Source: Bradyrhizobium uaiense (GTDB lineage: Bacteria; Pseudomonadota; Alphaproteobacteria; Rhizobiales; Xanthobacteraceae). Taken from it: DNA of 35,864 nt. Made by a program: the position numbers and the translations under genes. The stretch spans positions 1 through 35,864 of the forward strand of contig NZ_VKHP01000071.1 in NCBI RefSeq assembly GCF_010811875.1. The letters run 5' to 3'. The notes beneath the pieces are model-generated. The model was not told the origin of the DNA, searched no databases, and worked only from the letters and a program-made list of their open reading frames with translations. Below, piece after piece: positions 15,360 to 22,897 of this stretch (positions are counted from its first letter, which is position 1; each line of letters begins with the position of its first letter).

Positions 15360-17042
15360 GTGATTTCCAGGATTCAAGCGTTCCCAACCACCGATGGCAT
15401 CTTCGTGGTCTGGGAAGTATCGGCAATGATCCCGAACTGTCTCGGCTTTGCGCTCTATCGTCAGCAGCAGGGCAAGAGCGCGACCGTGGTCGACACCTGG
15501 GTCGGATTCGAGGATCAGGCGCAGGGCCACAAGGCGGGAGATCATCGGCCGAGCACTGAATGGCCGGTGCAGAAGACCAACTGGACCGACTTCCTGGCAC
15601 CGGCCGATGCGCCGGTCCGCTATGGCGTGGTGCCCGTTCTGATGGACGGCGCCACCAAGGTGAAGCCCGCGGCGAGTGCGCCATCGACATGGACCGACTA
15701 CGTCTCCGCCACGCCCTCCGGTCCGCTGAAGCCATGGTTCAACCGCGGCACGATCTCGGCCCAATGGCTGTCGCGCGCGATCGGCGCCACGCCCAAAGCC
15801 TCCCAGACGCTGGACAAGGCGATCTCGATCAAGGGCAACAAGATCCGCGACTTCCTCAAGGGAGAGCTTGGCGCCCGCCTGCTCGCCCTGCTGGCCGATG
15901 CCAGGAAGAACAAGGTCGACGTCTATGTCGCGCTTTACGAGCTCAACGATCCTGAATTGATCGCGGCGCTGACCGCGATGAAGGGCAACGCCCATGTTGT
16001 GCTCGGCAACAGCACCGGCAAGTCCGACGCCACGGCAAAGGATACCGAGAAGAACGCCGGCGTGCTGAAGCAGGCCGGCGTCGACATCGTCCGCCGCAAG
16101 ATCGCGCCGAGCCGTTACGCCCACAACAAGTTCGCGGTGTTCTGCGACGGTGCCGGGAGGCCGAAGGTGGTCTGGACCGGCAGCACCAACTGGACCCGGA
16201 CCGGGCTGTGCACCCAGAACAACAACGGTCTCGAGATCACCGACGACAAGGTCGCGGCGGCCTATCACGATCATTGGAAGACGATCTATGCCGACGGCAG
16301 CAAGTCGCCGAAGGCGCTGGCCGTGGCCGGCGATCACGAATGGCCGTTCACGATCGGCAAGTCGAACGCCAGCGTCTGGTTCACGCCGACCACCAAGAGC
16401 GGCGACCTCAAGGAAGCCACCAAGATGATCGAGGACGCCGAGCACGGCGCGGTGTGCCTGATGCTCAATCCCGGCAACAAGGGCCTGCTCGGCCCGATCC
16501 TGGACAAAGCGCAGGACAAGAATCTCTATGTGCGCGGGGTACTCAACAATTTCCCGGCGCAGGGCAAGGACAGTCCGAAGGATCAGCTGCAGCTGCTCGC
16601 CGGCAACGGCCAGCAGCAGGTGTTCAAGGGCAAGCAGATTGCCGACGTGATCCGCCCCGCCGGCATCGACAAGACCGCCGACTGGTGGCAGCGCGAGATC
16701 AAGAACACCGGCAAGTTCATGATCGCCGTGCACAGCAAGGTGATCGTGCTCGATCCCGCCGGCAAGAATCCGGTGGTCATGACCGGCTCGCACAATTTCT
16801 CCGACCGTGCCAGCACCAAGAACGACGACAACCTCGTCATCATCAAGGGCGATTCGCAGCTGGCGCTGACCTACGCCGCGCGCATCGTCAGCATCTACGG
16901 CCAGTATCGCTGGCAGGCCTGGCGCAACACGCCGGAAGGCCAGCAGGACAAGGGCCTGAAGCGCAGCGACGCCTGGCTGAGCAGCAGAATCGGGAAGGGC
17001 TGGGCGGAAATCGAGACGCGATTCTGGCTCGGCGCGGCCTGA
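15360..17042 (+). CDS. Phospholipase-D-like protein with two HKD motifs
   Basis: This 560-residue protein has two PLD half-sites: H255-N-K257 followed by W-T-G-S-T-N-W-T, and H458-S-K460-V-I-V-L-D followed by M-T-G-S-H-N-F-S. The second fits HxK(x)4D exactly; in the first a Cys stands where the Asp usually is, with Asp one residue later. The first 120 residues look like a beta-sandwich (F-V-V-W-E-V, F-A-L-Y-R, Y-G-V-V-P-V), perhaps FN3-like. There is no signal peptide. GTG 15360 was chosen because GGAGG ends seven bases upstream; the frame is open to 15246 but lacks a ribosome site there. The substrate could be lipid or nucleic acid. An AT-rich patch at 15213-15235 may hold its promoter. Confidence 0.85.
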   Translation: MISRIQAFPTTDGIFVVWEVSAMIPNCLGFALYRQQQGKSATVVDTWVGFEDQAQGHKAGDHRPSTEWPVQKTNWTDFLAPADAPVRYGVVPVLMDGATKVKPAASAPSTWTDYVSATPSGPLKPWFNRGTISAQWLSRAIGATPKASQTLDKAISIKGNKIRDFLKGELGARLLALLADARKNKVDVYVALYELNDPELIAALTAMKGNAHVVLGNSTGKSDATAKDTEKNAGVLKQAGVDIVRRKIAPSRYAHNKFAVFCDGAGRPKVVWTGSTNWTRTGLCTQNNNGLEITDDKVAAAYHDHWKTIYADGSKSPKALAVAGDHEWPFTIGKSNASVWFTPTTKSGDLKEATKMIEDAEHGAVCLMLNPGNKGLLGPILDKAQDKNLYVRGVLNNFPAQGKDSPKDQLQLLAGNGQQQVFKGKQIADVIRPAGIDKTADWWQREIKNTGKFMIAVHSKVIVLDPAGKNPVVMTGSHNFSDRASTKNDDNLVIIKGDSQLALTYAARIVSIYGQYRWQAWRNTPEGQQDKGLKRSDAWLSSRIGKGWAEIETRFWLGAA

Positions 17043-17064
17043 CACCAGCTATCCGCAATGACAT

Positions 17065-17090
17065 ACGGGGCAGCGTTGCCGCTGCCCCGT
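17065..17090. terminator. Bidirectional hairpin terminator
   Basis: ACGGGGCAGCG (17065-17075) and CGCTGCCCCGT (17080-17090) form a perfect 11-base-pair stem with loop TTGC. It lies between the convergent stops of the phospholipase-D-like gene and the luciferase-like gene. There is no long U-tract, which is common in this GC range. Confidence 0.75.
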
Positions 17091-17109
17091 GTGATCTTCG
17101 CGCTCAAGC

Positions 17110-18210
17110 TTACGCAGCGCGCCCAACCGAAGCGTCGAGATTCTTCAGCCGTGGCAACACCTCCTGCTTCAGCAGCCGCAGCGAATTGTGCCAGGCTTCG
17201 GGCTTGTGCTTGTAGTCGAAACCGAACACCAGCAGCACGCCGAAGCCGCCGACCTCCTGGTAGATCTTCTCGATCTTCTCGGTGACGGTCGCGGGCGAGC
17301 CGACGATCCAGTTGTTGCGGGCGCAATATTCCACGGTGACGTCGCTGTCCGGCACGTCGGGTGACGCCTTCAGATAATCCTTGAAACCAAAGTGGCCGAG
17401 CAGCGGCAGGAAATACTCGCCCATCATCCGGCCCATCATGTCGCCGGTCGAGAGCCTCCATGCCTCCTCGTCGGTGTCGGCAACGAAGACCTCGCGCACC
17501 ATCCGCCAGTCCTTGCGGCTCGGCTTGCGGCCGGTCTTGGCAGCACCGGCTTCGACCGAGTCCCAATGGCTGCCGACATAGGCGGGATTGAGGTTCAGGC
17601 TCATCGGGATGAAGCCGCGCTCGCCGGCGAGCTTGAGCGTGTCCGAGTTCTTCGACAACCCCGCGACGCCGATCGGCGGATGCGGCCCCTGTAGCGGCTT
17701 GATGTGGGGTTTGAGGAAATCGAACATCGTGTCCGGCTTGGTCACCGTCCAGAACTTGCCTTTATGAGTCCACGGGCCCGGCTCGGTCCACATCTTCAGG
17801 ATGATCTCAAGCGCCTCGCGGGTCATGTCGCGGTTCTGGCCCGACATGCCGTCGACATTGAACATCGCCCAGTCGCTCGGCAGGCCTGAGGCCGCGACGC
17901 CGAAGTTGAGCCGCCCGCTCGAGAGATGATCGAGCATTGCAACGCGGTTCGCGAGCTCGGCCGGGTGATGATACGGCAGCAGGAAACCGCCGGGCCCGAT
18001 GCGGATGTTCTTGGTCTGCAACAGCGCCTGCGCGATCAGCAGGTCCGGCGACGGATGCGGCTCCCACGGCGCGGTATGGTGCTCGCCGATCCAGGCTTCC
18101 TGATAGTCGAGCTCGTCGAGCCAGCGCAGCACCTGCAGGTCCCAATCGTGGCCCTCCTTCAATCCGCACTCCGGCGGATGCGACGGCATCGCGAAGTATC
18201 CGAGTTCCAT
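17110..18210 (-). CDS. Luciferase-like (LLM class) flavin-dependent monooxygenase
   Basis: This 366-residue enzyme belongs to the bacterial luciferase superfamily and would use reduced FMN supplied by a separate reductase. The sequence shows the N-terminal beta strand L-G-Y-F-A-M-P, I-G-E-H-H-T (His-rich active-site strand), I-G-P-G-G-F-L-L-P-Y-H-H-P, R-L-N-F-G-V-A-A-S-G, and the C-terminal G-S-P-A-T-V-T-E-K-I. The ATG at 18210 has AGAGG upstream; a longer in-frame start at 18285 adds a Cys/Arg-rich leader and is rejected. The substrate is not evident. It stands beside a TetR gene transcribed in the same direction 107 bases upstream, and may belong with the oxidoreductases that follow. Confidence 0.9.
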   Translation of the reverse strand: MELGYFAMPSHPPECGLKEGHDWDLQVLRWLDELDYQEAWIGEHHTAPWEPHPSPDLLIAQALLQTKNIRIGPGGFLLPYHHPAELANRVAMLDHLSSGRLNFGVAASGLPSDWAMFNVDGMSGQNRDMTREALEIILKMWTEPGPWTHKGKFWTVTKPDTMFDFLKPHIKPLQGPHPPIGVAGLSKNSDTLKLAGERGFIPMSLNLNPAYVGSHWDSVEAGAAKTGRKPSRKDWRMVREVFVADTDEEAWRLSTGDMMGRMMGEYFLPLLGHFGFKDYLKASPDVPDSDVTVEYCARNNWIVGSPATVTEKIEKIYQEVGGFGVLLVFGFDYKHKPEAWHNSLRLLKQEVLPRLKNLDASVGRAA

Positions 18211-18316
18211 GGGTTTCCTCTCTTTGTTCGTTGCGTGTCTTCCGCACGCGCGCAGAGAGTAGCTGCCTCGGCTACGGCAGAACAATGGCTTTTGTCGCTT
18301 GCGGCCCGGGTGGGAC

Positions 18317-18955
18317 TTACGCGTAAGGCGTTCCCTTCAACATGGTCGCGACGCCCGAAAAGCTTCGCTCCATGATCTGCAGGAAGGCCTCGCGTGCCGA
18401 TGCGGCCGGCTTGCGGGCCTTGTGCTCCCGAAGCCCCTCCGCATAGGCGACGGTCAGCGCCGTGACCACCATCGACGCGGCGAGCCGGGCATCGGCATCG
18501 GCGAGCGGCCGCCTGACGGCTCCCGCCAGCACGGTTGCCAGATCGTCGATCAACTCGTCACGCATCTCTCTCGCGCGCGCCGAGAGCGCGGGGCTGTCGG
18601 CGACGGTGCGCCAGAATTTCGCCGTCGCATCGGTGAATTTCGCGAACGGCTGCGCGCGATCCGCCAGGCCTTGCACCAGCTTGCGCAGGGTCGCGATCGG
18701 CGCCTCCCCGGCCGGCCGTTCGGCAATGGCAGCCCGCAGCATCTGGCGGCTTTCCTCTTCGCGGTCGAAGAACAGGTCCTCCTTGCGCGGAAAGTAATTG
18801 AACACCGTCATCCGGGAGACCTCGGCGGACTCGGCGATTTCGGCCACCGAAACATTGTCGAAGCCGCGCTCCAGGAACAGCCCGGTGGCGACGTCCGAGA
18901 TCGCCTGGCGCGTCGCCTCCTTCTTCCGCTCGCGTAATCCGCCCTGATTTGACAT
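18317..18955 (-). CDS. TetR/AcrR family transcriptional regulator
   Basis: This 212-residue protein has a clear N-terminal TetR domain: A-I-S-D-V-A-T-G-L-F-L-E-R-G-F, then V-S-V-A-E-I-A-E-S-A-E-V-S-R-M-T-V-F-N-Y-F-P-R-K-E near residue 50. The remainder is a helical ligand-binding domain of the AcrR type. It is divergent from the FAD monooxygenase, with 55 bases between starts filled by inverted repeats built from TTGTA half-sites, the likely operator. The ATG at 18955 lacks a strong ribosome site. The inducer is probably an aromatic or its product, by context only. Confidence 0.9.
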   Translation of the reverse strand: MSNQGGLRERKKEATRQAISDVATGLFLERGFDNVSVAEIAESAEVSRMTVFNYFPRKEDLFFDREEESRQMLRAAIAERPAGEAPIATLRKLVQGLADRAQPFAKFTDATAKFWRTVADSPALSARAREMRDELIDDLATVLAGAVRRPLADADARLAASMVVTALTVAYAEGLREHKARKPAASAREAFLQIMERSFSGVATMLKGTPYA

Positions 18956-18960
18956 GCAGG

Positions 18961-18998
18961 AATTTGTACCATAGAAAATATTGTACTTGATACAAATT
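18961..18998. promoter_or_regulatory. Nested operator-like inverted repeats in the TetR/monooxygenase divergent promoter
   Basis: AATTTGTA (18961-18968) and TACAAATT (18991-18998) form a perfect 8-base inverted repeat. Within it, TTGTA-CTTGA-TACAA (18981-18995) forms a second one sharing the right arm. Both genes start within 15 bases of the ends of this AT-rich block, so one repressor bound here could block both. Confidence 0.65.
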
Positions 18999-19010
18999 TA
19001 TGGTGACGGC

Positions 19011-20522
19011 TTGACGCGTGAACGAACGGATGTGGTTGTGGTCGGCGCCGGACCGACCGGACTGCTGCTGGCGATCGAATTGACCCTGGGCGGCGCCGAC
19101 GTGGTCGTGATCGAGCGGCTGACGGCGCCCGACCAGACCATCAAGGCCGGCGCGATCGGCGCACTCGCAGGCGAGGCACTGGAGCGCCGCGGCCTCGCAG
19201 AAGCCATGGATGCCGTCGAGCGCACCATGGCGGACAGCATGTCCAGGCTCATGAAGAGTGCGGGCGGCGAGAGCGAACTGCCGTTCAGGAAATTCGGCGG
19301 TCACTTCTCCGGCATTTTCCTGATCGACCAGACCCGGCAGCGCGAGCCGGACCGGCGGTTGCGCGGTGTGACCCAGCAGGCGCTCGAACGAATGCTCGGC
19401 GAGCGCGCCCATGCACTCGGCATCGAGATCAGGCGCGGCTGCGAACTGATCGATTTCAGGGATGACCGCGACGGCGTCGTGACGCGGGCTGAGGGCGCAT
19501 CCGGTGATGTCGAGTTGCGCTCAACCTATCTGGTCGGCTGCGACGGCGGACGCAGCGCCGTGCGCAAACGCGCGGGCTTCGCCTTTCCCGGCACCGAGCC
19601 GACCCTCACCGGACACCAGGCTATCGTCGACCTCGATCATCCGGATCGTCTGCTGCCAGTGGGTTGGCGGCGGACGCCCGTCGGCATGATGGCGTATGGA
19701 CCGATTCCCGGCCGGGTGTTCATGGCCGAGTTCGACGGACCGCCCGCCGATCGCGGCGCGCCCGTGACGCGCGAGGAGATCGAGACCACCCTGCGCCGGA
19801 TCAGCGGCGCCGACGTCCGCGTCACCGCGGTCAAGACCGCCACGCGCTTCAGCGACAATGCGCGACAGGCCGACAGCTATCGCAGGGGCCGCGTGCTGCT
19901 GGCGGGCGACGCGGCGCATGTGCATTCGCCGTTCGGCGGGCAAGGCTTGAATCTCGGCCTGCTCGATGCGGCCAATCTCGGCTGGAAGCTTGCGGCAGTC
20001 GTCTGCGATCGCATGCCTGAAAGCCTGCTCGACAGCTACACGGAAGAACGGCACCCGATCGCGGCAAGGGTGCTCGCCAACACCCGCGCTCAAGTCGCAT
20101 TGATGCGGCCTGACGTCATGACCGACGCGCTGCGCGAGATCGTCGCTGACCTGATGAGCCTCGACGAAGGCACTCGATACTTCGGCGAAATGATCAGCGG
20201 CATCCGGATTCGTTACGATCTCGGCGACGATCATCCATCGGTCGGCCGGCTCTCTGGCAATCTCGCTCTCGGCGACGACGACGTGAAGACCACCCTGTTC
20301 GATCAGATGGAGGACGGCAAGGCCGTTCTGGTCGATGCAACGGGTGGCGCTGCGTCAGCAATCGCAGCTCGGTGGGACATCTTTGTCCGGTGCGTGCCAC
20401 GACGCAGCGGCCCCTCGCTGCTGATCCGTCCGGATGCCTGTATCGCCTGGGCGTCGGACGACGCCGACACGACGGGCCTCGACGCCGCGCTCGCGCGCTG
20501 GTTCGGGCCCGCCATGCATTGA
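19011..20522 (+). CDS. FAD-dependent aromatic-type monooxygenase (PHBH/MhpA superfamily)
   Basis: This protein of about 503 residues is a class A flavoprotein hydroxylase. It has an FAD-binding motif V-V-V-G-A-G-P-T-G at 8-17, the central L-V-G-C-D-G-G-R-S-A-V-R-K motif, and G-D-A-A-H-V-H-S-P-F-G-G-Q-G-L-N near 303-318, plus a C-terminal thioredoxin-like remnant as in MhpA-type enzymes. No ATG is available in frame before the FAD motif. TTG 19011, with GGTG a few bases upstream, is my choice; TTG 18981 and 18987 are also in frame but lie inside the operator. A phenolic or polyketide-like substrate is likely, but the exact one is unknown. The old-yellow-enzyme gene converges from the other side. 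Confidence 0.88.
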   Translation: MTRERTDVVVVGAGPTGLLLAIELTLGGADVVVIERLTAPDQTIKAGAIGALAGEALERRGLAEAMDAVERTMADSMSRLMKSAGGESELPFRKFGGHFSGIFLIDQTRQREPDRRLRGVTQQALERMLGERAHALGIEIRRGCELIDFRDDRDGVVTRAEGASGDVELRSTYLVGCDGGRSAVRKRAGFAFPGTEPTLTGHQAIVDLDHPDRLLPVGWRRTPVGMMAYGPIPGRVFMAEFDGPPADRGAPVTREEIETTLRRISGADVRVTAVKTATRFSDNARQADSYRRGRVLLAGDAAHVHSPFGGQGLNLGLLDAANLGWKLAAVVCDRMPESLLDSYTEERHPIAARVLANTRAQVALMRPDVMTDALREIVADLMSLDEGTRYFGEMISGIRIRYDLGDDHPSVGRLSGNLALGDDDVKTTLFDQMEDGKAVLVDATGGAASAIAARWDIFVRCVPRRSGPSLLIRPDACIAWASDDADTTGLDAALARWFGPAMH

Positions 20523-20553
20523 CCTCCGCAAACCAGGCCGGCGAGGCGGAGCG

Positions 20554-21666
20554 TCAGCGCGCTCCGAACGTGGTCTTGCCGAACAGCTGCTTCTGCGTTG
20601 AGGGCTGCGAGCGCCAATATTGCGGCGGCGCGCTGACCTCACCGCCGAGCTCGGCGGCGGCGTGCCAGCCCCAGCGCGGGTCGTAGAGCATGCCGCGGGC
20701 GAGCGCGACCATGTCGGCCTTCCCTGATGCGACGATCTCTTCCGCCTGTTTCGCTTCCGTGATCAGGCCGACCGCCATGGTGGTGACGCCGGTCGCCTCC
20801 CGCACCGCCTGCGCCGCCGGCACCTGGTAGCCCGGCCCGAGCGGAATCTTCTGCAGCGCCGAGACGCCGCCGGACGAGACGTCCATCCAGTCGACGCCGC
20901 GCTTCTTCAACTCCTTCGTGAACTCGATGGTCTGCGCGACGTCCCAGGCGCCCTCGACCCAGTCGGTCGCGGACACCCGGACGCCGACCGGCTTGCGGTC
21001 CGGAAATGCCGCGCGAACGGCGTCAAACACTTCCAGCGGAAACCGCATCCGGTTCTCGAGCGAGCCGCCGTAGCGATCGGTGCGCTTGTTGGCGAGCGGC
21101 GACAGGAACTGGTGCAGGAGATAACCGTGCGCGCTGTGCAGTTCGAGCGCGTCGATGCCGAGCCGGTCGGCGCGCTTGGCCGACGCGACAAAGGCCTCGC
21201 GAATGCGCTTCAGCCCGGCGTCGTCGAGCGCCGCCGGCGCCGCCTCGCCTTCCTTGTGCGGGACCGCAGATGGTCCAACCGTCTGCCAGCCACCGTCGGC
21301 AATCGGGATCAATTGCCCGCCCTCCCAGGGACGCTGGCTCGAAGCCTTGCGACCGGCATGGGCGAGTTGCATCGCTACCGCCGCCTTCGAATGCTTGCGC
21401 ACCGAGGCCAGGATCGGCTTCAACGCCGCCTCGTTGGCATCGCTGTAGAGGCCGAGGCAGCCCGGCGTGATCCGCCCGATATCCTCCACATGCGTCGCCT
21501 CGATGCAGAACATCGCCGCGCCCGACAGCGCCAGCATGTTGATGTGGGTGAAGTGCCAATCATTGGCGGAGCCGTCGATCGCCGAATATTGGCACATCGG
21601 CGCGACCATGATCCGGTTGGAGAGCTGGAGGCCGCGCAGTTCGATCGGAGAAAACAGGGTGCTCAT
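20554..21666 (-). CDS. Old-yellow-enzyme reductase, YqjM/XenA type
   Basis: This 370-residue FMN-dependent NAD(P)H:enone reductase has Cys25 and Tyr27 in A-P-M-C-Q-Y-S, and H177-S-A-H180 in the substrate-binding strand. These are the thermophilic-like (YqjM) class markers rather than the classical class. Other family motifs are A-G-R-K-A-S, R-T-D-R-Y-G-G-S-L-E-N-R, and the C-terminal V-A-L-A-R-G-M-L. The start at ATG 21666 fits the family N-terminus M-S-T-L-F-S-P; its ribosome site is weak. A longer in-frame reading to 21771 is not supported. It probably reduces activated C=C bonds in xenobiotics or stress-derived enones. Confidence 0.93.
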   Translation of the reverse strand: MSTLFSPIELRGLQLSNRIMVAPMCQYSAIDGSANDWHFTHINMLALSGAAMFCIEATHVEDIGRITPGCLGLYSDANEAALKPILASVRKHSKAAVAMQLAHAGRKASSQRPWEGGQLIPIADGGWQTVGPSAVPHKEGEAAPAALDDAGLKRIREAFVASAKRADRLGIDALELHSAHGYLLHQFLSPLANKRTDRYGGSLENRMRFPLEVFDAVRAAFPDRKPVGVRVSATDWVEGAWDVAQTIEFTKELKKRGVDWMDVSSGGVSALQKIPLGPGYQVPAAQAVREATGVTTMAVGLITEAKQAEEIVASGKADMVALARGMLYDPRWGWHAAAELGGEVSAPPQYWRSQPSTQKQLFGKTTFGAR

Positions 21667-21799
21667 GCGAGGGATGTCCGGGATCGGGGAAAGGGCCACC
21701 ATAAGATAGAGGCCGCCCAGTCGATCACCAACCGCCCTGGATGCCCCGCAGGCCGGAACGCAGATCAGCAATGCTCTAACGGCGCCCCTCGGCGGCGTC

Positions 21800-22894
21800 T
21801 CACTCGACCAGGGTGAATTGCAGCAGCAGATTGCGCTGGATCAGCGAGAAATTGTCGTCGGAGATCATGGTCAGCACGGTCTCGCCCTCATCAGTGACAT
21901 GGGCGTCGATACCTTCCATGTTGTCGATTTCGTTGCCGAGGTCGGCGTTGAAGATCGCAGGGCCATCGACGACGGCACCGGGCGCGATGTCGGACAGCGC
22001 AAGGCGGCGGATGCGGATCCCGACGCCGCCCAGCCAGGAGAATTTCCGCTCCAGGATCAACAGATCGCCCGACGGCAGCAGCACCGCGTCGCTGATGTCG
22101 AAACTGTCGGTGCGGCGGACGCTGAACTGGCCCGGCGTCTTGCCGCCGACCAGGAAGGCGATCAGATTGCCGCTCGCATCGAGTCCGCGTTCCGAGAACG
22201 CGATCAGCGTACCGGCAAGCGCCTGCCCCTTGGCCATGACCTTGGGCACGAAGACCAGCGCCTCCAGCCCCTTGTTGAGAGGAAGCTTGCGCGCCGCCGG
22301 CGGCAGCGGCACCACCTCGCCGCGCGAGCGGGTGAAGCCCTTGGCGAAATCGTAGCGTAGCACCTGATTGACCCGTTCGAGCCCGACGTAAGCGAACGAG
22401 CCGTCGAGCGCGAGCGATTCCGAATCGTACCAGCCGCGGGTCGCGGTGATCGGCTTGCCGTCGGCGCCAAGCAGCGGCGCCGCCTCGACATCGTCGAGCC
22501 CGGCCATTTCGCGGCCGCGATAGACGATGCGGCCGGTGAACCAGCTGCCCTGGTCGCTGACCGCGATGAAGCGTTCGCCCTTGGCATCGAGCCGCAGCGC
22601 GGAGAGACCGCCGAAGCCGGAGAAGGACGAGGTCAGGATCAGGCCACTGCGATACTCCAGCGCGCCGAACCGCACGCGTGCGCGATCTCGGATATCGAAC
22701 GACGGCAGCGGCCGGGCATTGACCTCGATCGAGACGGGTTCATTGACCCGATAAGGATTCGGCTTGGCGGCCGGGCGCGGCGCCGCCGGCGGCTGCGCGG
22801 CGCTCTGCGCTTGCGCGAGACGCGGCAAGGCGGCGGCCGACAGCCCCGCCGCCACATCCCTAAGGACATGGCGGCGGCTAACGGGTGAGCGCAT
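21800..22894 (-). CDS. Secreted esterase-like/phytase-like beta-propeller protein
   Basis: This 364-residue protein has a Tat-like signal (S-R-R-H-V-L-R-D then an Ala/Leu core ending A-Q-A) and a Pro/Ala-rich linker. The mature domain matches the family called esterase-like activity of phytase: S-F-S-G-F-G-G-L-S-A-L, F-I-A-V-S-D-Q-G-S-W, Y-D-S-E-S-L-A-L, G-L-E-A-L, N-M-E-G-I-D, and T-M-I-S-D-D-N-F at the end. It starts three bases after the cobT stop, so it is very probably translated from the cobaltochelatase transcript. The link to cobalamin synthesis is unexplained. Biochemical activity for this family is poorly established, so the substrate is open. Confidence 0.88.
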   Translation of the reverse strand: MRSPVSRRHVLRDVAAGLSAAALPRLAQAQSAAQPPAAPRPAAKPNPYRVNEPVSIEVNARPLPSFDIRDRARVRFGALEYRSGLILTSSFSGFGGLSALRLDAKGERFIAVSDQGSWFTGRIVYRGREMAGLDDVEAAPLLGADGKPITATRGWYDSESLALDGSFAYVGLERVNQVLRYDFAKGFTRSRGEVVPLPPAARKLPLNKGLEALVFVPKVMAKGQALAGTLIAFSERGLDASGNLIAFLVGGKTPGQFSVRRTDSFDISDAVLLPSGDLLILERKFSWLGGVGIRIRRLALSDIAPGAVVDGPAIFNADLGNEIDNMEGIDAHVTDEGETVLTMISDDNFSLIQRNLLLQFTLVE

Positions 22895-22897
22895 GTC

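Noticed and set aside
12859..17042. Type VI secretion effector-immunity locus
   Set aside because: DUF2235 and PLD folds occur among type VI lipases, but no VgrG, PAAR, Hcp or adaptor gene is present and the DUF2235 protein has membrane anchors.
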